Positions 1-6,674 of a stretch of 13,111 bases of DNA are shown here, in pieces. The translations under genes were made by a program, and so were the position numbers. Each line of letters opens with the position of its first letter. Position 1 is the first letter of the stretch. Origin of the DNA: Synergistaceae bacterium (GTDB lineage Bacteria > Synergistota > Synergistia > Synergistales > Synergistaceae); assembly GCA_031290815.1 (NCBI GenBank), contig JAISLO010000150.1, positions 1 to 13,111 on the forward strand, read 5' to 3'. Under the pieces are notes generated by a model. It saw nothing but the letters and a program-made list of their open reading frames with translations, was not told the DNA's origin and made no database searches.

Positions 1-53
1 CCGAGGATGGCTTTGGTGAGATCACGTATGCTGAAATCGCCGCCGCTGTTCAC
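1..53 (-). CDS. 5' end of an unidentified gene (17 codons visible)
   Basis: A GTG start at 53 opens a minus-strand frame that runs off the left edge and reads M-N-S-G-G-D-F-S-I-R-D-L-T-K-A-I-L. It is preceded by a near-perfect Shine-Dalgarno, GAGGAGG (plus-strand positions 61-67), 7 bases from the start. An ATG at 71 is followed directly by a stop, so it is not the start. The gene lies about 190 bases downstream of the desulfurase in the same direction. It could be read through from the sulfur operon or belong to a separate unit. Seventeen residues are too few to name a family. There is no signal peptide or membrane segment in what is visible. Confidence 0.6.
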   Translation of the reverse strand, partial: MNSGGDFSIRDLTKAIL

Positions 54-132
54 GACAAAACCTCCTCACATGAAAAGCACTAAACCACGGATCTGTCTCC
101 GGCAGCAAACCGGCGCATCCCACATCCTTGCG

Positions 133-185
133 CCGCATCTCAAATCCCACCGGAGAATGATCCGCCGGTTGGGTTTGAGATGCGG
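133..185. repeat. Long imperfect inverted repeat (hairpin) after the operon
   Basis: Two 21-base arms (133-153 and 165-185) face each other across an 11-base loop. The outer 12 base pairs (CCGCATCTCAAA against TTTGAGATGCGG) are perfect. The inner part has one G-T pair, one mismatch and then five more pairs. It lies about 60 bases past the stop of the desulfurase gene. There is no run of T after it on the minus strand, so it is not a standard rho-independent terminator. It may protect the 3' end of the mRNA, assist termination, or be a dispersed palindromic element. A second, short perfect repeat (CGGCGC at 111-116, GCGCCG at 130-135) overlaps its outer edge, so the two cannot form fully at once. 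Confidence 0.75.
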
Positions 186-246
186 AAGCGCGCTGTCTTG
201 CCGCCGCAGTTTGTGGTCACCGCGCACGAGGCGAAACCGCGTGTTT

Positions 247-1734
247 TTACGTCTTGACCAGAGTTCGGAGCGTGCGCGCGAGCAATTCTATTTCTCCCAG
301 GCTATTGTAAAAAGCGAGCGAGGAGCGCACGGTTCCCTCCAGGCCAAAACGCCTAAGTATCGGCTGAGAGCAGTGATGCCCAGCTCGCACGGCGATTCCG
401 GCCGTCTCGTCGAGGTATCTCCCCACGGACTCATTGCTGTGGCCGTCGAGGACGAACGATAGCACGCCCGCCTTTTGGTCTGCCGTCCCAATCAGCGTCA
501 AGCCACGGACAGAACTGAGCTCTCTGACGCCGTATTCGAGCAGATCATGTTCGTGCGCCGCTATGTTTTCCATCCCTATGGCGGAAACGTAGTCTATCGC
601 CGCTCCCAATCCCACAGCGTCAGCTATATTGCCCGTGCCTGCCTCGAATTTTCGCGGCGGTTCCTGGTATACAGTCCGCTCGAACGTCACGTCCTCAATC
701 ATGTTGCCGCCGCCGTGCCATGGGCGGGATGCTTCGAGAACGTCGTCTTTGCCGTACAGAGCTCCGATGCCATTGGGGCCGAAAACCTTATGCCCGGAAA
801 ATACGAAAAAATCCGCGTCCATAGCACTGACGTCAACCGGCATGTGGGAAACGCTCTGCGCGCCGTCTACACAAGCCCTGACGCCCCAGCCGTGGGCTAT
901 CGCAACCATCTCGTGGATCGGAACCACTGTGCCGAGCGCGTTCGACACATGAGTCATCGAGACGAAGCGGGTGCGGGAATTAAAGAGCCTCGAGTATTCG
1001 GACAAGATTATCTGTCCGCTTTCGTCGACAGGAGCGACGCGAAGCACCGCCCCTGTCTCCTCCGCCACGAGCTGCCACGGTACGATGTTGGCATGGTGTT
1101 CCAGCAGCGTCAGGATGATCTCGTCCCCAGGGCGCAGGAGAGGTTTGACGTAAGCGTTGGCGATCAGATTGATTCCCTCTGTGGTGCCGCGCACGAAGAC
1201 GATGTTGTTTGCCGACGGAGAGCCTATGAAGCGGGCAATCTTTCCCCGGGCAGCCTCGTATGCGTCTGTCGAGCGTTTTGCCAGAGCGTGAGCTCCCCTG
1301 TGAACGTTCGAGTTTTCATGTTTGTAATAATACGACAGCCTGTCAATCACCTGATTCGGACGTTGGGTTGTGGCGGCGTTGTCCAGCCAGACGAGCGGCC
1401 GCCCATGCACTTCCTCCGACAATATCGGGAAATCAGCCCTGATATTATCGAGCGGCACGCTTCCAACATATTGCCTGTCCCATCCTCCGGGCGCCGAACG
1501 CGCATCTCCACTGACACGCGGTTTCACCGGCGCGTTGAGCGGAAGGACAACCGGTTTATATGCCTCGCTTGCCGACTGAGCTGGCGTCTCGGAGTAGAAC
1601 TCAGGAAAGTATCCCGATATCAAGCTTGCCAGTTCACGTTCGCTGGGCAGCCCCAGCAAGTCTGGAGGGGCGATCGGCTCCACGTGAGTTTTCCCCAAAG
1701 ACGGCTCGTACTCCTCAGATGTTCGGGTAGTCAT
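247..1734 (-). CDS. Family 2A encapsulin cargo: SufS-type cysteine desulfurase
   Basis: This is a PLP-dependent cysteine desulfurase that releases sulfur from L-cysteine as a persulfide, leaving alanine. From the ATG at 1734 (495 aa), the SufS-like catalytic core starts near residue 94. The PLP lysine is K316 in SGHK and the catalytic cysteine is C455 in RAGHHC, the group II (SufS-like) signature. About 90 residues precede the core, rich in Pro, Ser and Ala, with short motif-like patches (LLGLPSEREL; GWDRQYVG). Ordinary SufS proteins are about 410 aa and lack this. Such an extension is typical of the desulfurase cargo of Family 2A encapsulins, where it directs loading inside the shell. The gene overlaps the end of the shell gene by 20 bases, suggesting translational coupling. 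GTG 1743 or TTG 1746 are alternative starts, because the ribosome-binding site is weak for all three. Confidence 0.93.
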   Translation of the reverse strand: MTTRTSEEYEPSLGKTHVEPIAPPDLLGLPSERELASLISGYFPEFYSETPAQSASEAYKPVVLPLNAPVKPRVSGDARSAPGGWDRQYVGSVPLDNIRADFPILSEEVHGRPLVWLDNAATTQRPNQVIDRLSYYYKHENSNVHRGAHALAKRSTDAYEAARGKIARFIGSPSANNIVFVRGTTEGINLIANAYVKPLLRPGDEIILTLLEHHANIVPWQLVAEETGAVLRVAPVDESGQIILSEYSRLFNSRTRFVSMTHVSNALGTVVPIHEMVAIAHGWGVRACVDGAQSVSHMPVDVSAMDADFFVFSGHKVFGPNGIGALYGKDDVLEASRPWHGGGNMIEDVTFERTVYQEPPRKFEAGTGNIADAVGLGAAIDYVSAIGMENIAAHEHDLLEYGVRELSSVRGLTLIGTADQKAGVLSFVLDGHSNESVGRYLDETAGIAVRAGHHCSQPILRRFGLEGTVRSSLAFYNSLGEIELLARTLRTLVKT

Positions 1735-2662
1735 AGTAGTCACCAACCTCTACATCCTCGAGCGCCGCCAGCGAGTCGACGGCGAGTATCGCCGCCGAAC
1801 AGTACAGCGACAGGAGGTAGGAGGCGACTCCGTTGTCGTCGATGCCACGGAACCGGACCGACAGGCCGCGCGATTGTTCGTTGGGCAGGCCGGCCTGATA
1901 GAGTCCGATTACGCCTCGTTTCGCTTCCCCGGTGCGGACCAGCAGGATATTCGTCTTGCCCGCCTTGCCCTTGGGGTTCTTCTGTCCGTCGACGAAGAGT
2001 TTGTCCGTCGGTATTATCGGGACGCCACGCCACGTAATGAAGCTGCCGCCCGCGATATTTGTCGTAATCGGCGGGACTCCGCGTCTGGTGCATTCGCGTT
2101 CGAAAGCGGCGAGAGCGCGGGGATGGGCCAGAAAGAACGAAGGTTCTTTCCAGACTTTCGTAAGAAGCTCGTCGAGGTCGTCCGGCATCGGACGCCCGAA
2201 ACGAGTCTGAACCTTCTGCGATTCGTCGACATTCTTCAGCAGGCCGTAATCGTCGTTGTTTATTATCTGGCTCTCCTGACGTTCCTTCAGACTCTCTATG
2301 GCGAGAGCGATCTGCTCTCCTATCTGGTCATACGGGGAGCTGTAGACGTCTGATATCTTCGTGTCCACGTTTATTATCGTGGATATCGAACTGAGCTGGT
2401 ATTCTCGGGGTTTTTTCTCGTACTCTACGTAACCCTGCGGAATCTCTATTTTAGCCGGGTCTCTGCTGCACAGAACATCCAGCGGGGTATCGCCCTCTAC
2501 CACCCTGTTGACACGGTAGATGCCGGACTCGAGCCCCTTGAACTCCAAGACGCGGGTCAGCCACCTAGGCGTTAGCGCCCCATACTGCGGCGGCGTCTTC
2601 GTAACGTTTGCGAGTTGGTACGCGCCCTCTCTTCCAAGCGCATTGATCAATTTTTCGGACAT
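1715..2662 (-). CDS. srpI: Family 2A encapsulin shell protein (SrpI-like)
   Basis: This is the HK97-fold shell subunit of a Family 2A encapsulin nanocompartment; many copies assemble into a closed icosahedral shell. Its 315 aa match the SrpI group closely, for example in the segments TPRWLTRVLEFKG, YRVNRVVEG, ISDVYSSPYDQIGEQ, ESQIINNDDYGLL, DDLDELLTKVWKEPSFFLAHP, ECTRRGVPP, TWRGVPIIPTDK and GLSVRFRGIDD. It has no cyclic-nucleotide-binding insertion, which separates it from Family 2B. The start at 2662 is set by GGGAGG (2670-2675) 7 bases upstream; an upstream in-frame start at 2680 would place that site inside the gene. The desulfurase cargo gene overlaps its 3' end. It follows the MoeZ-like gene by 87 bases, the longest gap in the operon, but I see no convincing promoter there. 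The symbol follows the name of the cyanobacterial homologue. Confidence 0.95.
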   Translation of the reverse strand: MSEKLINALGREGAYQLANVTKTPPQYGALTPRWLTRVLEFKGLESGIYRVNRVVEGDTPLDVLCSRDPAKIEIPQGYVEYEKKPREYQLSSISTIINVDTKISDVYSSPYDQIGEQIALAIESLKERQESQIINNDDYGLLKNVDESQKVQTRFGRPMPDDLDELLTKVWKEPSFFLAHPRALAAFERECTRRGVPPITTNIAGGSFITWRGVPIIPTDKLFVDGQKNPKGKAGKTNILLVRTGEAKRGVIGLYQAGLPNEQSRGLSVRFRGIDDNGVASYLLSLYCSAAILAVDSLAALEDVEVGDYYDYPNI

Positions 2663-2669
2663 ATTATTT

Positions 2670-2675
2670 CCTCCC
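2670..2675 (-). promoter_or_regulatory. Shine-Dalgarno of the encapsulin gene
   Basis: The minus strand reads GGGAGG followed by AAATAAT and ATG. This is the strongest ribosome-binding site at this end of the operon, fitting a shell protein needed in many copies. It decides the start at 2662. The desulfurase behind it has only a weak site, which would favour shell over cargo. Confidence 0.8.
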
Positions 2676-2749
2676 AACATTCCGGAACCGCCAGCCGGCG
2701 ATTCTCTCGATTATTTTGCGGCCTCTTCTTTCTCCCCTGATTCCGATGG

Positions 2750-3916
2750 TCAGTACCGCGGCAGGCTTTTATCGACCTCGGTGGCCCATGCGTTTACACC
2801 GTCCTTCAGGTTGAGAAGCCGCCCCTCATATCCAGTTCCGCGAAGCGCCCTGATTGCGAATATGCTGCGTTGTCCTATTTTGCACAGAAAAACGGCGTCG
2901 ATTCTGGGGTCGAACTCTTCTGCCCTCCTCGCCATCTGCCCCAGCGGGATGTACTTAGCGCCAGGGAACCTGGCTATAGCTTGTTCATGCGGCTCACGAA
3001 TGTCGATTATTTGAAGAGGATCGCCCCTGTCCATTCTCATCTTCAATTCAGATGCCGTTATGGTATCTATCGGTTTCTCGCCGGAGTCCAAGCTGATTCC
3101 GCAAAACCTTTCGTAGTCCACGAGTTCATGGATCGTCGGGTTTTGTCCGCAGATTGGGCAGTTTGGATCGCGATCGATCCTGAGTTCCCTAAACTTCATC
3201 TCCCATGCGTCGAACAACAGAAGACGCCCGGCGAGAATTCCAGCGCCTCCGATGATGATTTTTATGGTCTCGCAAGCCTGAATGGTGCCGATTATTCCTG
3301 GAAGAACCCCTAGCACTCCTCCCTCCGCGCAGGACGGCACCAGCCCCGGGGGAGGGGGAGCGGGGTAGAGACATCGGTAGCATGGGCCTCCTTTGGCATT
3401 GAAGACGCTGGCTTGTCCCTCGAACTGGTAAATCGAGCCATATACATTTGGTATGCCCAGCATCACGCAGGCGTCGTTTATCAAGTAGCGCGTCTGGTAG
3501 TTGTCCGTGCCGTCCGTCACGACGTCGTAATCCTTGAAAATATCAAGTGCGTTTTCACGGTCGAGCCGCGTGTTGTGAACGACCACGTTCGCGCCCGGGT
3601 TTATTCCTTTGATCCGGTCCCTGGCCGAGGCCGTCTTTGGCCTGTCTATGTCCCTTGTGCCGTGAATTATCTGGCGCTGAAGATTGGACGCCTCCACGAA
3701 GTCGAAGTCGGCAACCCCTATCGTGCCGACGCCGGCCGCCGCGAGATAGAGCGCGATTGGCGAACCAAGCCCCCCTGTTCCCACTATCAAAACCCTTGCG
3801 GCTTTCAGGCGTCTCTGTCCGTCGATGCCGACTTCCGGCAGGAGCAAATGCCTGCTGTAGCGCGAAATCTCGTCGTTCGACAGATCTTCGAGGCGGTCAT
3901 CTGTGATCGGGCTCAT
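2750..3916 (-). CDS. MoeB/MoeZ-like sulfur-carrier adenylyltransferase with rhodanese domain
   Basis: This E1-like enzyme activates the C-terminal Gly-Gly of a ubiquitin-like sulfur carrier with ATP and then converts it to a thiocarboxylate. Of its 388 aa, the ThiF/MoeB domain covers about 15-260, with the nucleotide loop GTGGLGSP (46-53), two zinc CxxC pairs (C179/C182 and C253/C256) and a conserved cysteine, C196, in SCAEGG. A rhodanese domain covers about 283-388, with its persulfide cysteine C345 in CKIGQR. The two-domain layout matches MoeZ and the QbsC/PdtF type, in which the rhodanese domain supplies sulfur. The gene overlaps the carrier gene's stop by one base (TGATG), a clear sign of coupling; GTG 3919 is an alternative start. 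It is likely to accept sulfur from a desulfurase persulfide or stored sulfur and load the neighbouring carrier. Its true sulfur donor is unknown. Confidence 0.93.
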   Translation of the reverse strand: MSPITDDRLEDLSNDEISRYSRHLLLPEVGIDGQRRLKAARVLIVGTGGLGSPIALYLAAAGVGTIGVADFDFVEASNLQRQIIHGTRDIDRPKTASARDRIKGINPGANVVVHNTRLDRENALDIFKDYDVVTDGTDNYQTRYLINDACVMLGIPNVYGSIYQFEGQASVFNAKGGPCYRCLYPAPPPPGLVPSCAEGGVLGVLPGIIGTIQACETIKIIIGGAGILAGRLLLFDAWEMKFRELRIDRDPNCPICGQNPTIHELVDYERFCGISLDSGEKPIDTITASELKMRMDRGDPLQIIDIREPHEQAIARFPGAKYIPLGQMARRAEEFDPRIDAVFLCKIGQRSIFAIRALRGTGYEGRLLNLKDGVNAWATEVDKSLPRY

Positions 3917-4197
3917 CACGACGCGCCGCCGGCTATGGCTGGAACGAGCGTTATCACCTCTCCGCCGCGCAGCGGCGTGGAGAGCCCGTCCAGGTTTTTG
4001 ACGTTTGTGTCTCCGAGAAATACGTTGATGAAGCTTCGCAGTTCGCCTCCGTCCTCATAAAGGTGCGGCCTGATATCAGGGTAGGACGCGGCGAAGTTCG
4101 ACAGTGCCTCGCCGACAGTAGAGCCCTCCGCTGTAACCTCGCGCTTTCCGTCCGTGAACGCCCTCAAGGCGGTGGGAATGTGAAAAGTGACAGACAT
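3916..4197 (-). CDS. MoaD/ThiS/CysO-like sulfur carrier with Gly-Gly-Ala-Ser tail
   Basis: This is a 93-aa beta-grasp sulfur carrier protein. Family features are the opening SVTFHIPTALRAFT, the central RSFINVFLGD and the end RGGEVITLVPAIAGG. In such proteins the final Gly-Gly is adenylated and turned into a thiocarboxylate that donates sulfur. Here two residues, Ala92-Ser93, follow the Gly-Gly (90-91), so the carrier seems to be made as a blocked precursor that a protease must trim. The JAMM protease gene lies immediately upstream. Similar short extensions are known in QbsE and in HcyS of Wolinella, both trimmed by JAMM enzymes. The start at 4197 is fixed by GGGAGG 7 bases upstream; an upstream TTG at 4212 overlaps that site. 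Sitting between the protease and the activating enzyme, its role is most likely cysteine synthesis (CysO-like) rather than molybdopterin or thiamine, since no genes of those pathways are nearby. Confidence 0.92.
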   Translation of the reverse strand: MSVTFHIPTALRAFTDGKREVTAEGSTVGEALSNFAASYPDIRPHLYEDGGELRSFINVFLGDTNVKNLDGLSTPLRGGEVITLVPAIAGGAS

Positions 4198-4204
4198 TTT
4201 GAGA

Positions 4205-4210
4205 CCTCCC
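4205..4210 (-). promoter_or_regulatory. Shine-Dalgarno that decides the carrier start
   Basis: The minus strand reads GGGAGG, 7 bases before the ATG at 4197. It lies inside the longer frame that begins with TTG at 4212, so the shorter 93-aa protein is preferred. Confidence 0.75.
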
Positions 4211-4227
4211 AATTTAATCCGAGAATT

Positions 4228-4668
4228 TTAGGTCCGATCGACATCCTGCCGAACGATTTGTTCGGCCTCGAACATTGAGCGGTCAGGGGCGAGCGTCCAG
4301 CTCGTAATGTCGTCCGCGCGCCCGCAAACAACCGCCACTATGACGTAAGAGTACCACGGCACCGCATGCTCGCGGTCGTAGTCGGAAGGGCAGGCGGCAT
4401 GGTCGGGATGGGAATGGTAAAATCCGATTACATCCAGTCCCAGGCGATCGGCTTCCCTCTCGGATGCCATGTAGTCCTCCGGCAATATCTCGAAGCGGTG
4501 ATACTGCTCCTCCAACTCGCGTCCGTTTTTGACCGGAAATATATATGCCGCGCCGCGCCCGCGTTCACCGCAGTCCGTTCCCAGGAGCGCGCCGCAGCAC
4601 TCGTTCGGGTAGGCGCGTTCTCCTTCAGAGGTTATCGCGGATATAACATCTGACGACAGCGATATCAT
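4228..4668 (-). CDS. JAMM/MPN+ zinc metalloprotease (Mec/QbsD-like)
   Basis: This is a 146-aa single-domain JAMM isopeptidase. The zinc motif is complete: E23 in NECCG, then H85-S-H87, seven residues, S95 and D98. In Mycobacterium, Mec releases cysteine from the CysO-cysteine adduct. In the Qbs and Hcy systems the homologue also trims residues after the carrier's Gly-Gly. The neighbouring carrier ends in Gly-Gly-Ala-Ser, so this enzyme could do both: expose the Gly-Gly first, then free the product. Its start overlaps the cysteine synthase stop by four bases (ATGA) and the carrier gene starts 30 bases downstream. It is cytoplasmic, with no signal peptide. The protein carries several extra cysteines (C24, C25, C33, C93), C93 lying inside the metal motif spacer. 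Confidence 0.92.
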   Translation of the reverse strand: MISLSSDVISAITSEGERAYPNECCGALLGTDCGERGRGAAYIFPVKNGRELEEQYHRFEILPEDYMASEREADRLGLDVIGFYHSHPDHAACPSDYDREHAVPWYSYVIVAVVCGRADDITSWTLAPDRSMFEAEQIVRQDVDRT

Positions 4669-5585
4669 TTTGCCGATTCCCAGAAATGCTCGGACAGATA
4701 TCTCGTCCCTTGATCGCAGAGAATCGTGACGACCAAGGCTCCCTCGGGCAGTGTTTTAGCGTATGAGAGAGCGGCGGCCACGTTTGCCCCTGAGCTCACC
4801 CCCGCGAAAATCCCCTCCTCTCTTGCCAGTCGGCGCGTCATCTCATAGGCCGCCTCAGTTGTGACTGTGATCACGCCGTCCGCCGCGCTTTCATCATATA
4901 TGCCAGGTTTTATCGTCGAATCCATGTGCTTTGTGCCCTCTATGCCATGAAAGGGGGAGTTGGGCTGCACAGCCTTTATCCTAATCTCGGGGTTGAAATG
5001 TTTGAGCCGCTTCGACACCCCCATTAACGTGCCCGACGTTCCCATCCCGGTTATAAAATGAGTCACCATCCCGCCCGACTGATCCCATATCTCCACTCCC
5101 GTCGTGTCATAATGCGCTTTTGGGTTCGCCGGGTTGTTGTATTGATCGGGATAAAAATACAGTTCGGGGTGGGCCCTGGCCTCCTCGCGGGCGGCTGTAT
5201 ACGCGCCGTCGGAACCTTCCAGCGGGCTGGTCTCCACGATCTCCGCGCCGTAATTTTTTATTATCTCCTTGCGGCCGGCGCTTGCGTTTGCCGGCAGGTA
5301 AAGTTTCACCGGAAAGGCAAGCGCCGCACCGATCATAGCGTAGGATATGCCGGTGCTGCCGCTCGTCGCGTCGATTATCGTCGTCCCTTTGGACAGTTCG
5401 CCGCTCTCGATTCCGCCCAAAATCATGGCTCGCGCCGCTCTATCCTTGACAGAACCGCTCGGGTTGAAAAACTCGCCCTTGGCCGCAAGCCTCACGCCTG
5501 GAACCTCCGCGGATATCCTGGCGAGATCGATCAAAGGCGTGTTGCCTATCAGGTCGATCATCCGAATCGGCGTTTTCGTCATCAT
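4665..5585 (-). CDS. cysM: CysM-like cysteine synthase (PLP, beta-replacement)
   Basis: This 306-aa fold type II PLP enzyme forms cysteine by replacing the side-chain leaving group of an activated serine. The PLP lysine is K47 in GSVKDRA; the substrate loop is TSGSTG (74-79); the PLP-phosphate loop is GMGTSGT (180-186); and AGVSSGA (261-267) lies near the ring nitrogen. Most family members have Asn where this has Ser77 in the loop, an unusual change. Several stretches, such as NNPANPKAHYDTTG, resemble Mycobacterium CysM, which uses O-phosphoserine and a thiocarboxylated carrier. From memory of that protein, its phosphate-binding Arg aligns with K219 here. No serine acetyltransferase gene is present, which fits use of O-phosphoserine, but O-acetylserine with free sulfide cannot be excluded. 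ATG 5582 is an alternative start. The JAMM gene overlaps its stop. Confidence 0.93.
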   Translation of the reverse strand: MMTKTPIRMIDLIGNTPLIDLARISAEVPGVRLAAKGEFFNPSGSVKDRAARAMILGGIESGELSKGTTIIDATSGSTGISYAMIGAALAFPVKLYLPANASAGRKEIIKNYGAEIVETSPLEGSDGAYTAAREEARAHPELYFYPDQYNNPANPKAHYDTTGVEIWDQSGGMVTHFITGMGTSGTLMGVSKRLKHFNPEIRIKAVQPNSPFHGIEGTKHMDSTIKPGIYDESAADGVITVTTEAAYEMTRRLAREEGIFAGVSSGANVAAALSYAKTLPEGALVVTILCDQGTRYLSEHFWESAK

Positions 5586-5612
5586 TTCTCATCCCCACAT
5601 CCCACATAATCG

Positions 5613-6611
5613 TTATTTGTAGTTCACGCTCCCGGGAATCGCTTCTTTGAGGGCGTCCACGTTGACATAGTCGCGAGTTTCAAAAGTGTTCTTAATAAAC
5701 CCGAATTCGAGCCCCCATTTATTTATCGCGTCGAGCGTATCGATCGTGGCCTGAGTGAAACCGACTTCGATCTCATTTCGTTCTAGGTTGACCAAGACTT
5801 GATCCGCCGGAATGTTCGTACGCTTTTGTACGATTTCAGCCGTTTTTTCCGGTTCATCGTTGATGAATCGGACTATTTCGTCAAGCGCCTTTATGTAATT
5901 TACGACAACCTCCTTGTTTTCGCTGAGGAATTTCTGGGTGGAGAGGAGGACGGTGACAGTCTGCGAGTTGATTGTTGCCAGATCAGCGATCGTCCTCACA
6001 GATGCGATTTTCGAGAGCTCTACGGAGGCTTGCCCTCCTCCCCACATGCCCGCGGCCTGTTTTGATTTGAGCACGGCAACTCCCTCCTGAGGGCTGCCAA
6101 TGGGCAGCTCTTTGACGGATTTGGGGTCAACGCCTGCGACCTCCAGCAATCTTGCCGTCCAATACTCCTCCACAGTTCCCTTGCGAAGGGCGACGGATTT
6201 TCCCGAAAGATCCGCTGGAGACTTGACTGAATCGTCTGTGACGTAGAACTTCCACGAGAAAGGCGTTCCTGCCTTGGCGAGCGCGAACTTTGTATATATG
6301 CGGAGGTCGCTCTTATCCGTGGCGCCGATTCGGTTCAAAATCGCAAAATCGGCCGCCATGCCAAAATCAAGCTGCCCGAGCGTAAGCGCGTCAACAGTGT
6401 TGATCCCGGCAGAAAAAGCCTGGAATTTTACTTCCAATCCATATTTTTTAAAAATTCCCAATTCTTCCCCGATTGGCGCCACGAAGGAATCCGTTTCGCC
6501 AGCCATTACCCCAACACGTATCGTAACTGGTTTTTCAGCTCCATACATGGGGAGCGCGAGTGCCGCCAGGAGGAATATGAATATCGCAGCCGTTTTATTC
6601 AATGTCTTCAT
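5613..6611 (-). CDS. Substrate-binding protein of a sulfonate/taurine-type ABC importer
   Basis: This is an extracytoplasmic solute-binding protein of the SsuA/TauA/NMT1-like family, 332 aa. The start at 6611 has AAAGGAG (6620-6626) 8 bases upstream and opens a standard Sec signal peptide: MKTLNK, a hydrophobic core, and a likely cleavage after MYGA. There is no lipobox cysteine. The mature part shows the family's usual order: strand TIRVGVM, GEELGIFKKYGLEVKF, the segment DALTLGQLDFGMA, then a second lobe with LSGKSVALRKGT. The family binds sulfonates, nitrate, thiamine precursors or related anions, and the ligand cannot be read from sequence. It is separated from its probable permease and ATPase by the two sulfotransferase-like genes and is followed closely by cysM, which supports an organosulfur ligand. 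Confidence 0.9.
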   Translation of the reverse strand: MKTLNKTAAIFIFLLAALALPMYGAEKPVTIRVGVMAGETDSFVAPIGEELGIFKKYGLEVKFQAFSAGINTVDALTLGQLDFGMAADFAILNRIGATDKSDLRIYTKFALAKAGTPFSWKFYVTDDSVKSPADLSGKSVALRKGTVEEYWTARLLEVAGVDPKSVKELPIGSPQEGVAVLKSKQAAGMWGGGQASVELSKIASVRTIADLATINSQTVTVLLSTQKFLSENKEVVVNYIKALDEIVRFINDEPEKTAEIVQKRTNIPADQVLVNLERNEIEVGFTQATIDTLDAINKWGLEFGFIKNTFETRDYVNVDALKEAIPGSVNYK

Positions 6612-6619
6612 CGTTAAGA

Positions 6620-6626
6620 CTCCTTT
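6620..6626 (-). promoter_or_regulatory. Shine-Dalgarno of the substrate-binding protein gene
   Basis: The minus strand reads AAAGGAG, 8 bases before ATG 6611. It excludes the in-frame start at 6656, which would add 15 residues in front of the signal peptide. Confidence 0.75.
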
Positions 6627-6674
6627 AATCAGTAATATTTTTAGATCTGTTGACATTGGTCTGCATTCTCTCGA

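Noticed and set aside
475..2037. 520-codon open frame on the plus strand
   Set aside because: It lies antisense to the desulfurase and shell genes, which have clear family motifs. Its protein is rich in Arg, Cys and His with no recognisable domain, as expected from the complement of GC-rich coding sequence.
2663..2749. Possible internal promoter before the encapsulin gene
   Set aside because: The 87-base gap is purine-rich but shows no convincing -35/-10 pair; only a 4-bp stem and the ribosome-binding site are visible.
3916..4197. Carrier as a molybdopterin MoaD or thiamine ThiS
   Set aside because: No molybdopterin or thiamine genes are nearby, and the JAMM and CysM neighbours point to the cysteine route.
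6649..6654. TTGACA on the plus strand between two genes
   Set aside because: No -10 element at suitable spacing, and no plus-strand gene follows.
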